A stretch of 52,500 nucleotides of DNA from Glandiceps talaboti. Lineage: Eukaryota > Hemichordata > Enteropneusta > Spengelidae. The notes under the pieces are model-generated. The model saw nothing but the letters and a program-made list of their open reading frames with translations, did not search any database and was not told the DNA's origin. Positions within the stretch are counted from its first letter, which is position 1. Each line of letters starts with the position of its first letter. This document shows, piece by piece, positions 1-15,100 of the stretch. Position numbers and translations under genes: made by a program. The stretch covers positions 20,676,676-20,729,175 of the forward strand of contig NC_135550.1 of the NCBI RefSeq assembly GCF_964340395.1, given 5' to 3'.

Positions 1-114
1 CTCTTCAGAATCTTTAGGACCAAAAGAATGTCACAGTAGTATTTAATAAACAGAATAATTAGGTATTTAAGGCATTTTTTAATAGGAGTTTGGTAGAATT
101 GGCATACCACTTAC

Positions 115-3100
115 CACACAACTAATTCCAAACTTGTGGCCAGCAAACTCTATGACTTGTGTTTTATCTTGAACATCCCAAACACGCACAGCTGGCAAAT
201 GTCCACTCTAAGAAAGAAAGATCAGAGAGAAAAACATCATCAATCATCCCAGTAAATACAATCAAACTGAACAGTGAATATGGGTGCCAGACAAACACAA
301 CTTTAATACTAAACAGTGAATAGGGGTATCAGACAGACATAACTTGTCACAGGTAATGCACACTATTCCCTTTCAAACATTTTCACATATCAGTAACAAA
401 GTGCAAGGGCTCCAGATCATATATTGATTGTTATAATGTTAGCAACAGCAGTGATTTATGTTTACCTTTTTATTTCACTTGCAGAATCAAACACACCGAG
501 CATAACAAATCAATCACACCCACCACAAAGCATCCACCCAAACAACACTACTCATGCAGAACTGGACTCTAAATGGACAAAAACATAGATGACTGACAGT
601 ACTCCTTATGTAACACATCTTTGCCATTAACCTTCCTGAACTCCAAGATCTATCAATGGGGGGACAGCCTCATATAAAAACAACAATTGGGGAAGGGAGG
701 ACGCTGGGGGATAGCGGCTGGCAGTAATAAAGGAAAACATACTCTAAATTAACAGTTTGTGGACCTATAAAATCAAAAATATGTCCCTGAATACTCTGTC
801 AGAAGTATCAAGTTACCGTGTCCTGCAACAAACTAATAGTGCAATAAAAAGGAATGGTTGGTCAAACCGTGCTGACATTAAAGAACGATCTGTGACTAAA
901 TGATAAACAAACCACGGAGTCATGGAGCTGGAAAATCAATGCATAAAACCTGGATGCTTTCCTACCAACAAGAAAGTAGACCTGTCAGCTATATCTCAGA
1001 ATGAATCAACTAAAACTATATGTATGACAATGCTCGCAAGTATTTGACAGTCTTGCTTGTACTGTTGTCATTTGAGGGAGACACATGACACATTACAATG
1101 ACATGCGAACGCCTGATGTGACTACACATAGGTTTTTGTTTGACAAGGTGAAAGCATGCAGTCTGCAGACTAGAGAATCAAAACATTTGTACTTACCTCC
1201 CCTGTGACAACATGTTTTCCATCACTAGAAAATGCTACTGCAGTAATAGTTTTCCTATGTAGTGAACCAAATACAGATTAAAGTTAAATGTCATACACAA
1301 GTTTCGTTAACATGCACCACTTCTAAAAATATACACCAGCTGTTCTATACTGAAATTATACAATTATGTCATACAGACTGACTGTCAACCATAAATGTCC
1401 TTGTTGGCACTGTAATGGACTGTGATTAATATTTTATCATTTCCCTCACAACATGCTACAGTTCCATATTTTGAACATCAAAATTTGAACTTTTGCTCCC
1501 CAAGGGACGCTTCCCAGTGTCTGATTATACTGTTCACTGACAAATGTGTCTAGAGTGTCGCACATGATGCCGGTTATTATACGAGGGACAAAGGTTAATG
1601 TAAAAATCAGAAATTGTACTTGTAAGTTAATAATGTTACAGATGACAAATCAAGCATGGATAACTGTTCACATCAGAAATACCCTGTGGTTTGAATTCCC
1701 TTCACTTTTATTTAGTATGATAGCAACAAAAGACTGGCTGTGCATGAAGTTGACAGGTAATGGTGATATATAGCTCAGTAAATACTGTTAGGCAATACTA
1801 ATAGGTTTCTTATGAAAATGGGCTTTTTCAAGATTTCTGTGACTTAGGGGCAAGATCAATAGTTCAATGTAGGATAAAAAACTAAATTCTTTTCCTTTAG
1901 GGGTGGGTTAGAGCCATACTTTAGAGGTGGGTTAGAGTCATTTTAGTTCTCATCCTAAAAAAAAAAAAAAACAATTTTACTTTGAATGGATCTGTTTTGT
2001 ATCCCTGAATACAAATATTTCTTTTGAAAAAGTCAAATTGAAAAACGGAAGAATTTTTGCAATGGTAAATGCATGGCACTAAAATATAGTACTGGTATTT
2101 GCACTGAAGTGCAATGCTGAAAACATTATTGCACACCTGCATGCAAATGATAAACAAATGAGGACGTGTTTGCTACACACAAAATCACAAGATGATTTTT
2201 ATGGAACGTTGCCATTTCAGATAAACATAATAACAGAACCCCATGCCATGTGAGTTCCAGTGTAGGTAACTCAAGGGTATTTGCACTTGTGCCTGCAGTG
2301 ATTTCTGCTTCACACAGAACACTGCAAGTATTCATGCAAATACCCCCCGAATACACCACACTTGAACTCACATGTCATTGGGTTCTGTCATATTATTACT
2401 GATTTGAAATTGATTTGCTGTCTGAAACAATTTTCAATTTTGGTCAATTTATCTAGAAGGGGGTAGGGGGTCTGAGGCCTACAGTAACTGTAAGAATTCA
2501 GTTTTTTATCCTACATTGAACTATTGATCTCGCCCCTTACATTTCCCTCAAAGACCTTTCCTTGAGGCCTGATTTCTAAGTTGTCTCAGTCCAATTTACA
2601 CAAATACAGAGTAATTATTTCTTGAACGTGTTTTAATATAATCTAAAAGTTTTCTTCAATGCATTTCTTGTATTTGGAGAAATTTGAAGAGAAAGCCTGG
2701 CCATGATTGTCAGTGCTTGTAAAGACTGAATCACGAACAAGCATGCTAATTCTTTCCAATGTTTGTCTTACCTGGAATGATTGAAAATGTGTGTTTGTTT
2801 GTTCTTCCTTGGATTGAAAAGGACTATGACACATCTACAGAGAAAACAAAAAGATGTTGGTTAGCCTGTAAATCAAATATTGGGTATTTGTCGTTGTTAC
2901 TCAATCGAACCAACAAAAGGGAAAGTTTAGACTATTCTTGACAGTCAGATGGGAAAAGTATTTCTTTGAACTTTGACCAAACTGTGACTTGAAAACTCCT
3001 TTCCCTTTAGCCAGACACTAGATAAACAGATGCCATTCACTGACTGCACTATAAAGACTTTCACCAATTTGTGCTGTAATATATTCAGACAAATTGAGTG

Positions 3101-6100
3101 TTGATGGTTTGAAGCAAGAAATGCAAAGGATTTAGATAATTTGAGAGAGAGAAACACTTTATGCATTATCCACTTGCCTCTTTAACTTTCTATGTAGTCA
3201 ACAAAGTATAAATACCATTGCATAGTTCACATACAGATGAAAAGCAATTACAGAAACACAACAAAACCAACACACTGCACTAAATTAACTAAATAACTTC
3301 ACTTGCCAGTGCTGCAATCTTTCTTAATTTCAATGTATATTGTAATACATGTATTGGAATCTGACCATTGGAATAAACTAATCTGTACTCTATTTGGAGC
3401 GAATTCTGAATCTCTTAGAAAAGTTCATGGCCATGTTTCAATAGTCCTCTTTGTTTCAAATACCTCACAACACCAGTCATTCAATTAGCTCAAAATCAAT
3501 GCTTCAATATATTTGACATTTTTCCTACAATAGTAGAAACGTCAAATGGATTGAAGCCTAGATTCCAAGTTACCATTTCACACCTTCAAACATAGCAACA
3601 CAAACATTCAGGATAAATCAGTTAGCCTCAGTACAGTATTTGCCGATTTGGCAACACAGGTATTTAAAAATATTATCATTTCAATATATATCTTAATCTT
3701 GGTGACAAACTGAGTGTCTACATGTCTTAATAAGAATATAAGGACATGTTAAATAGACAGGAAATAACTGTAATGGTGTTTGCACAACTACCACATGAAG
3801 AGATACTAGTATACTGTCTTCCATGTAAACATCCCCAAAAATGTCAACACATATACACATGTACATGTACATGTTATAGTACTAATATAAGCATGGTCCA
3901 TCGGCATCAAACTAGCCTAGAAATCCATCTGGATGGCAGTTTTGAATTCATTATTTCCCCAATCACGGCAAAAGAAAGGGAAATCAAAATTCAAAATCTT
4001 CAATCACCTGGATTCTAGGCTAGCATCAAACTGCCTGATACTTGCTATTTTGTCAACACAACAAAAACTGTCTACATTTGTATTTTAAAGTGAAACATAT
4101 TGTTTTGAATGATTGAGTATTTGACAAAAAAAAAAGGCAACACATTCAATTGTTTGTACAGTAGACTAGGAAAGCTTATCAAGGTTGCACCACAACTTAC
4201 TGCCTCCACAAAATTAATTATTGATATATTTTCATATTAAAACAATGTCATAACAATGTCATACAGAAAGCTTACCGCTTAATTTTTCATTCAACCCCAA
4301 TATATCATCTCCAACTGATACATACTTCTAGTCTTACCGATTTCCATTTTTTATTTGTTTGTTTTCATAAATGAGCACATCTTTCTATTTACACATACAT
4401 TGTGTCATGGTGTAAGGCCCATTAAATTAACACCTGTTCTATTTATACTTCCAAAAGATACAATTTTCCCAGTGTAAGTTACAATACTTACATGTAGTAC
4501 AAATGTACCTGTCTGTCTGGTACTGGTGTTAAACATGACACCCATTCATTTCCATTTTACGTATAACATATACATGCATTTTGAAAAACCTGACACCCAA
4601 TCAATTCTCATTTTACGTACACATACATTCAAAGTGCATGTTATATATACACACACGGCAAGCAAAGTGACCCTACACAGTGACATTGTTGCATACACTT
4701 TGTACACATATACAGTTACTGTCATATATAATATAATCAGATATTATTTATCATCATTTGTGACACATGAATCCATGATAACTGGTATCTGTAACTTGTT
4801 GGTAATTTTTGATGACCAAATTCTGTTCCATTTGGTGGCTTAAACTTACTTCATGTCCTGTTAAGTGATCAAAGCATGTGCAATAGCCCAGTGAATAAGC
4901 TCTACATACACATGTACCAAGCAGGGTAGTCTGAAAGGTTCAGCTAGCCAATGGTTCGCTTGTGTAATCACATTCACTAGAGTGAGGCATTATATATTAA
5001 GGCAGAAGGAACACCTGGATGTTCAGTTTACACACAGGGAAACCATCAATAAACTTACTAAAGTAATATGAAAACATTGTCAGTTTAAGACCTAGATTAC
5101 ACACATAAATATGTAAGTAGTGCTGATTAGGCAATTCAGTTTGTATAGTACAGTAAAGTTTTCTTTATAGTTCTCATTTCTTACATGAGTGTATTACTGT
5201 AGCTGAGTAACAATTTTAAGGAATCACTTCGACAGTTTTCTGTGAAATTTTGAAATTGTGCAGGACTGAAAATACATCTTACTTTTACAGCTAATGAACT
5301 GAATGAATGTACATGTGTGGTGAGCTACATTTGTAGTTTGACAATTTTCTCAGTTTTTTATTTATTGCATGAAATTAGAATTTATTTTACTGTCAGACTT
5401 TACATGTAAACAATTTGTTTGAGTATACATTGAACATTTCACATATACATGTATTACACATGCTAATTATTCTGCCATGGGTCTCCACTGGGAAAATGTT
5501 GAATGACATCATTTTCAGTTAAAGAATTGGTGGACAGACTGTAACATCACAATAGAACCAACAATAACATGACTCTGGACTGACATTGAATGACATTGAC
5601 ACAGACAGGTTGACTGTTCACTCAGCAGGCATTATTCCTTCGGATATTGTTAAGATTTTGCCTTTATTCTGAACAGGAACTTCAACAACTGTTGGATACC
5701 AAATGATGCAAAAGAACCACAGATGTCCTTGGGTTTGTCAAGGGTGTGTTCTTTTCCTTTTGTAACCAAAAAGCGATACAGACTGGAAGAGGTCTGGGAA
5801 AAAATCTGCTGTGCATCTAAATATGGGACAATTCATCTACATCAGTACTGTTTGCGCTGCCACTGTTCTGGTCAAAATATTTTCAATATGGAATATCTGC
5901 TTTATCATATGAAGTGTCATAAAAATATTACCAGTATGTACATTTGTATTCTGGTAACTTATAGCAGCTGCCAAACATCTTGCGTCTCTTAACAGCTGGG
6001 TACCTGAGCTGAAGGACACCCAGTCCAACTTCTCATGACAACAATGTAATCAGGATAAAGCCAGTAACACTGCATTCTATCAGTCTGGCACCTTCACCCA

Positions 6101-9100
6101 AACATCCCTAACCCTAATGTCACAGCGTCCTCCATTGTATCCAAAAACAGAAGGGGATAAACAACATATACATGGGGTAGCATGGTCCCAAGTCTTGCCA
6201 TGTGACATGATGCAGCCTACAAAAATAAGTCCCCTGAAGGAAGGTAATACATGGCTACTATAAGTTACCCTAATGATCAAACAGCATAAGTGTATGCTCG
6301 CAGTCTATTAAGGTCTGAATAGGGTAATCAAATACACTAAACACATCTTACAACCATTCACTTTATTACATTTTAATGTTGGGTGATTTTAATGTCTAGG
6401 TCAGTCCCAGGACGGTGGCTTTGTTTTGAGTGAAAAAACCCACACACTTTGATTTCTGAGCATTGATCTCTTAGGTTCCAATACAAAGCCTTTCTGTTTA
6501 TTAACAACAAGAAATGGTTGCATGAAATCTGAAATTGACTCACATGGTATCATCACCACTGTTCTATTGTTACGCATTCACATCCTGTTCAATACCACTC
6601 ATTGATTTTTTTCAGAGGGTCACTCCCCTACCTACCTGCGACTATTATTCAATACTACTTTTGGCACCACATGAATCATTTCTAATGGGAACTTACGTAT
6701 TTAAGAATTACAAAAGATGTACAGGGTAAACGTGCGCTTTAACAATATCGTATACAATCATACACAGAATGTAACGCTTGTTGGTAGTGACAGTCACACC
6801 CATACCATCATATACAGGTAGACATCTCTATTGGATGGGTTCGGTTGATGATTAAAAATCATCAAAAGAAATATATCAAAAATTGACACACCTGATAAAA
6901 ATATGAATGTCATTAACCTGCTGGCCATCGCCACCAGCTCCACCATAACAATCACTAAACATTTACTTGCTGGATACATTTCCTCTTTTCTTATAACAGA
7001 AGATAACTTTAGACTAAATGTGCTTGATAATACATTGACCTATTATAGCTAGGTATAGAGGATGTGATTGTTCATAGATAAGCCACAGAAACATACAGGA
7101 AACCGGAAAATAACAAAAAGAAACGCTATCTGTTCTGATCTGGATTTTGAATGCTTCATGAGTGTTGATAGCAATTCAAGCACATGTATCTGGGCATGTT
7201 TTGAAAAGGTGCTTGCGAATTGCAAACAACAATCCTTGACAAAATCAAATGCTACTCTTACACACATTTCAAACAGATGCTACTCTTACACCACACGTTT
7301 CAATTCATTGACACTTAAAGGGTTCCTTCTTACCAGACACACTAGACAGAATATTGTATTAAAAGCACTGGGACAAAATGTTTTACAAGAGATTGCACCT
7401 TGCATATGATATCAGTCTCATGTTTTAAATTATATCTGACACTGACTTGGTTAGCGGAACCTCAGACCACTATAGTTTTATAGTGGTCTGGAGGAGGAAC
7501 ATAGTATAGTATTGATTTAGGTAGACATACATAACAAAGTGTTATCACTATCACTTGTAAAATTTGTGTGTTACATGTACATGCTGTGACAATGGGACAC
7601 TGTTGTTTTACATTGCTGCTCATCCAAATGTCAATGTATTGAAGACTTTTGGGGGGCAAAACTATTTATCATTATTGTTTGACTTTTCAACACTTCAGCA
7701 GCAACTTTTTACTTTGAATAATGCACTGTGTTGTATGCCCACAGGGTGACATGTACATTGTACCTGTTGTTCAACCACAGAAAAGAACAAATATTCAAAA
7801 AACATTAAAGTCATCAAATGCTGAATAAGAAATGTTTGCAGCCAGTAAAACACAAACACTGACAAAATGTGCCTGTGGTCAGACACAAACAGAAGTCTGT
7901 TATTTGAACTATTGATATACCTCCAAAATGAATGTCCACAGATAACCCCTTCCTGACCATAACAAGGACAGCAAACCATCAAATACGATCATGCACACTT
8001 TGGAAACTTGTGCCTCGACATTTTGAAGTGATTTCCCCAGCATCAAAGGAAGGTGGTCGTGCATGAAGAAATTGATACCCAGCTTAGCTCACCTTCCTTG
8101 ACTTTAGTGTTCTCAGAAGTTTTGTACATCAAACACAAATAGGATAACATTTCACACTTCTTAAAGGTGTTTAATGAAGTAAAGTCATTATGTGGTTCTG
8201 TTACAAAATACACAGCCGTGTCGCCACAAAAAGAACCCAATCTTAAAGTTTTACTTGCCTTGATATAACCCTTGTGCTAAAATTCTACAATAACTGCCTT
8301 GCAGGACTACAAAGATGTTTCCTTGTAAACATGAGTGACAGACAGAATGTACTGATTGTGTAAAGAGCTGATTTATCAACTAATTTATTATGCTGGTAAC
8401 CACATGTACAATTCAGTTTACTACATCATTTGGGGGAAAAGAAAAATGGCTAATTACAGTCATTCTATTTCTCCCATGGGCATTATTAGTGTTATTGTCT
8501 ACAGTTATTTACATTCACACAATACACTAGTAAATGAGTTTGACTGTATTTTCTTCTCTCCACTATACATGTATATAACTGAAGTAGAAAGCACGTAATA
8601 AATGTAACAGATTCTTTTTTTTGAAAAGTTAACTTTCCCTTTGAACACATTTAATGAAACCTTGTATTAGGAAATATTCATCATTCATCAAGTGACTAAG
8701 CTGAGCAAACATTCCAATATTTTTGACGGTGCTGCGACTTTCTTCCTCTGCGGGTTCACTGCTCTCACAGTTGAAGTTTTTGTAAGGAGAAATATTTATG
8801 ATCCTCTAATCTAGAAATATATAATACAACTGCTTGACTATGGACTAAGTCCTAAGGTTGAGTGGTCATTCGTCATATTCAGTAGAGTAGATGATCTACT
8901 GGTTGTCAGCCTTATATTGAAGCAATAATAATTTTATAACATATAGTCATATATCTGGAGAATGTCACTATATAGTAGTATATTTTATTATAATGTTTAA
9001 ATCCAAGTAAGATGTACCGTAGTTATATTGCCAAAATGTATAAATTAGTATTCATCTTGGGGTCAATACACTGATCATTTTGTCAAAATTTATTTCTATC

Positions 9101-12100
9101 ACTTGAACAATCATTGCATTTTATGAGGTACCTTATTTTGATTATGCATTTACATCACATTCTGTGGACACAGGTTATTGGTAGTCACTAAGTGTGTCTA
9201 TTGGATTGCCTATTGGCAGTACTGTATCAACAAACATATCACATATTCAGGCTTGTGATAAACATCTAAGAAAATCAGAAGTGTGACATGCATTAAGTGA
9301 ACACATGCTTATTTAACTATGGAGATGTTTTTCTTTTCATTATTTATGGCTTGATTTAACACCTGTATTGATGGAAAGAAAATACTGCTCATCAGATACT
9401 TTCAACATTTATATCAAGCTTTTCAGTTTTTATAAATGAAACATAGATTTTTATAATGATATGTTTGGAATAGAGGTTTGTCCCTTTTATTCTTATAATT
9501 TTACTGCTTAAAATCAATTTGAACAAAATCGGTACAAAAGACAAGACTGACTGATAACTAAGAACATTTTGTCCTCAACTGACCAATTTTAGAAACAATT
9601 CCACTAATCACTTTTTGTCTTTACTTAAGTCCATGTCATTAATTTTCTTTCTTCTAGAGAGCCAATACAAGTACAAGATTACAGTGGTAGTGCCTTCATA
9701 ACAATATACAATTCAACAGTATTGTCTTCCTGGGAAATTAAAGAACAATGCAATTGTTTCAGTGCAAATGCTTTGTTTTCCTGTAGTATGGGGTGAAGGC
9801 TAGTAAAGACTGGGCTACATTCAGGAACAGACACAAGTTTTTGTACAGGAAGACAAGTATCAGTTTCAGGAAGTTGTAGGCTAACTCTTTCCTGGATCTC
9901 CTGAAAGTCTAATCTTCAGACAGACAATACCATATTAATAGAGGGAAGTTGGCATACAAGTTCTGTTTCCCGCCACCAGAGCTAATATCCAGAAAGTGTA
10001 CATGTAGATTTTCTACTTCTTTCTTAGAAAGGATGTGTATTACATCACAGGAGGTACCTGTGTCCCATTTACCTGATTTGTGAGCCCATTACATTCACTA
10101 CACGTCATACACCTTTATTACAACTATCCTTTGACACAAGTCCAATATTTCAGATATAATATGTCTCTATGCTTTGTGAGGAATCAGCATTCTAAAGACA
10201 TTCCCCATTTTCCCATAGCATCCTAATTGTGGATGATCAGGCAAGTGAAACATGGTTATCAATTGGAAAACAAATACCATAAACACTGAAGCCATCTTGG
10301 ACAACAGATGTCTGCCACATTAAACTGATGTCTTTCAATGGCGTCAGCTGGTTTCCCAAACTGGAAGAGAAACCATTCGTTACAGTTGAACAATCAGTTG
10401 TACACTTTTGTTGGGACCAACAAAAGTAGCACTGTATGGCAATGTTCCAAAACAACAATTCATGTTGATGCTTATAGCAGTATTCATAGATCATCTAAAG
10501 ATTTGACAATAAATCATTTCATTGAATTTTTGCAGTTATGTAGTACTCTTCAATCCATTGTGCCTTACCATGTTCTAAAATATCAGAATTTTAACAACCA
10601 AAATTAACTTCTGTGTTGTTTTTCTTGAGGGCAAGGAGTGTGTTAAATAAATTGTGAGTATGTTGTCAGAGTTCCTTTTCATTAACTCTCTTTAATACAC
10701 TGTAAAATTTGTGGTTTATGGTACAGGAAACTGTAAATTCTATAAGATTCCCCCTTTCTGCAAAACAACATCTTCTATCAGTATAGGCTTTAGGAACGAT
10801 TTATTTCTATTACTATCCTAAGAAATATTTACAACTTGACAAAATGTGCTTGAATAGAACTCTATCCCCTTGCCATTCTCTTTCATGCAGTGTCCATTCC
10901 AGGTAATACTCCAAATATGATGTCTATCGATGTAACATGTCTCATCAATGATACAGTACAGTTGTTACATTCATGCTTCCCATTGTTTTCATGAACTAAC
11001 ATAATTACATATTACAGTGATTCAAATTCATGAAAAGTGACATCCCTACTGGATACATGGTCATAGCTGTCTTGAGTGTTCAAATGATGTCTATGCCAAA
11101 CTCACTATGACAAGGGCAGCTTGAAAGTTAGATGCAAATTACATTCACTAAAGTGACACACATGTTTCACTTATTATGCAAACATTCCTATCCAGGCAAC
11201 CCCTGCAGTACTTTATAACTGCAAATGTAAAAGCTCTCCTTCAGCGTTCTCAGCCTGAATGAACTGCGTCATTGCCTTTCAGCATGAACCAACATGTTGC
11301 ATAACAGGATAAGTAGTTATTTAGTTGTGTTCATCAACTATCCACACTGAAGTCATTGCAATTGGACAAATTACCTAGCTTACTATTGTGTTGTTGATTT
11401 GTTTTGATGATGGCAACAAAGCAGACTTCACCTGCATTCTTTTCTTTCTTTCCCCTGGGGAACCACACTGACTAAGCCATGCCCTGGGACTAGGAGACAA
11501 CTTTCAATATGCAACACTGTACACAGACTCTCCCCAGGCTACCAACTTTGTTACCAACTAGGCTATCATTGCATCAAGAAATGTACATCCATACTTTCAT
11601 ATCATATCCTTATTATACTCTCACCAAAGCAACAACTATTCCTTATTGAAAGCAAGTAACTTTATTGAATATGCAATGATTTTGATCATTACTTTGGCCC
11701 TACATGTGTAATAGAAGTACATTCACCAAGTATGTCACAACATACTGCCACAAGGTTGAACACCACAGGGACTACACACTACACAATAAACTATGCATAT
11801 CTAATTTCATTATTTCTTGAATCTGCCAGTTGTAGTCTGATTACTCTGTACCCATCACCTCCTATTATGAAGTTTGATACAAGTATTAATTTAATCAAAC
11901 TCAATCATGTACCTCTCCTTAAACAAAGAACAGTTAATTACATCAAAGAGAGATATCAGCACAAGTCAAACCATCTCAAGTACAACTAAAACATCTGAGG
12001 GATCACCGAACAACTGTGCATATCACACACATTTTATGTTCCGTTTTATGTTTCCCAAGAACAATTTAGTTAGATAATTTAAGAACAATTTAGTTAGATA

Positions 12101-15100
12101 ATTTAGTTGTATAAGCTTGATCATGCATGCCACACAAGTAAAATATCTCCTATTTCTCCACTGAATTTACAACCAGTAATACTGTATCTTGAATGATCTA
12201 TTAGATTCGGTTTAACAATGACAATGTGAGGATACCATTAGGTCAAATTGCCAGATGATCATCCAAGGGTAAAATTGGGTGGTGGTGGTGACCCTTTTTA
12301 GTGTAAAATGGGTTTTTGTCACTTTGGCAATTTCAGATTTCTTTCATAGGCTTAGAACTCACTTAGAATAATAATCAGTCATGCCAAGGAGGTTAATCAG
12401 TAGTAGAGTGATATGTACATGTGTGCAAGTCTCAGTTTGCATTTTGAACAGCACTGACTTCTGAAGTGTACGTAAGGTCAGCGTTTGGCTGCCATGTGTT
12501 CATGTTCTATTTACTTGCATAACAAAATCAGTTGGTGCAGGGTACATATCTGATGAAAAATACTAGGCTTAGTCACAACAATACTTCAATCTGCCAAGCC
12601 GATGAACCTTTTGGTCAACACATTAAATAATGCTTAAACTTTTAATAAGAATGTTCAATATTTCCTCCTTCAAATTATGTACAATTATACTGTACGCTTT
12701 TTAAACGTCTTACATGTAATTTGCTACCGATTGCCTTTATTCCTCTTACCAGTTTCAATTTCAAACAAATTTCACCGAAGGGTCTGACAAGCAAACAGTG
12801 CATGACTAAGTATTTCAAGAACACTGCATGGACTGTGTATACCCATTCTCCATAAAAGTGTACTACAAATCACTTTGCAGTCTAAACCAGAACTTTATAT
12901 ATTGCCAAGAGACTAAAAAACGTGTCAAAGGGTAAACCATGAGTTGAATACTACTTTTTCAATGACACAGTCAGAATGGCTCCTACAGAGACTTTTCTAA
13001 ACTTCACTTAATTCTTCTACTGATAAAAATATATCATTCATCTCTAGAAATTTAAAGTTATCACTCATGTTAGCGAGACAAATCAATTCATTCCATTGTT
13101 GATAACATTTCTGCTTGATTTTGACAAATGACAATTTGATAATGACTATTCATCGATCACCTAAAAACTATGTTTCAATACGTTTGAAGTTAGCCAGAAG
13201 AATTATGATTGACTCAAATGCAATCAATGCTCCTTGCCAAATAGATAAGTAGCTACTTTACATGGACATCCCACTGTTTGTAGCAGACAAGCCCATTGTG
13301 ATACCTAACTTGGAAAGTAAAATTGTATTGTGGCCTATAGAAATGAATTCTTCTAAAAGATGACAATAGTCATACTCTGTAAAGTGACTGGGCATTATCT
13401 TCCATCCAGCGGGTACAATACTATATCTCGATATTTACTTGTAGTAGAACCAGACAATGTTATTTGGGTCAAGTATTTCAACATCACTAACTCGGTTGAT
13501 CACCTTGTTAATTGAGAACTGATCTTGCAGAATCTAGGACAGAAACCTTATGACTTGAAACACACTGATATTATTATTACACCAGGATTCTAAAAGAAGG
13601 AGAAGGATTTTGAAACTGAGATCAGATGATCATACCTGAGGTGAAAGGTGTTTGACATCAGTATAAATAACAGTTGTTCATTTGTTGTCAAACTGTCAGT
13701 CTTGAATTCCTGTATACATTGAATAATGTTAGTCAACACATGGGGAATTTCACCAGAATTTCTTTCATTTCTGCTATGTTGTACATGTGTATTGCATTGT
13801 TCTAAGCTGGCTTTGGCAACTAATCCTAAGTTGTTTGATAAGTACCAAGTAGAATGAAGTGAGAACTACTTCACATACAAGATGCAACTATTCCAATGAA
13901 ACAAACCCTGGAAGGCTCAGAGTATATACTCTATGTTTTATCTGCAGAACATTAACAATAAACACTCAACCTAAAACACTTGAAATCACAAAGTATTCAC
14001 TCAGCTACGCTTTCCTTAATCAGCTATGATATAAATAGACACCCCATCCATAGCTGGTCAAACAATAGCTTTATTAATGAAAGACTACCACTGACATTGA
14101 TGAACTATGATTCTTAATATTAAATCATTATGGCAAACCATATGTGGAATATTTTATTGAGTCACGTCTTTTGACAACTGTGACCTGTAACCAGTTACCA
14201 GTTACTATTTTATCTCTATACATATCTCATTGTTACTAATAAATCAATCATTATTTATAGCAATACCACTTCCTCACCAAAAGTTAAAATAATATTATCC
14301 TTTTGTTCCCAGTTCACTTTATGATCTCTCAATACTGTGAGATATGTTCACCTGTTGGGCAGTGTCACAACTGTCCCAAATTTAGAACTTAGATCAACAG
14401 CTGTACAGACATATGCTTTCAAGCATTGTAGGCTGGACAAAAACAACAATGACAAAATAACTCTAATTTGCACGCTAAGATATTCTATTTCATCTATTTC
14501 ATGTGTTAGTCCTTAAAATTTATCACACCCACCAAACATATATTTAAAAGAAGCAAGTATAAAAACAGAATATTATTCATAGCTATTGCTTGTTTCTGGA
14601 TGACTAACAATCAATATCAGTGTCACTATTTATAGATGGTGACTGGAGACCACTGACTTTGTAATTTAGGATATACCTGATGTATTTCTCTTCTAGATAT
14701 ATCAAAGTATTATAATATTGTATAGAAATATTATGATTTTGACAATATCCCATATGTATCATTCATAATTCAGTCTAAAACAATGAAACATATGTTTACT
14801 TTGCTGTGTAGTTTTAAATTAATGATTGGTTGTGGTTGATGTACAAGGTCAGCCTTCAAACATTCAAATTAAGTCCTCAAATCAATATAGCTGCAAATTA
14901 TCACTAGTAGCTATGGTCAAAGGTCAGGGTTCTCTTTGGATCTTTAATGATTATGACAGTTTTCATGATGTGATCTAACATTTCTTAGTTCTATCAGTCT
15001 CATTCTGTCTCAAAATACCAGTCTGGTCTTGGCATCGATATTTAGACATTGGGTGATCATAACGATAGTTGAAATGTTGCAATTAAAATATCCAATTTAT

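Noticed and set aside
1-114. A further WDR62-type exon at the left edge
   Set aside because: A segment on the minus strand reads FGPKDSEE, reminiscent of the family's AFSP motif, but no acceptor with the needed phase is visible before the window ends.
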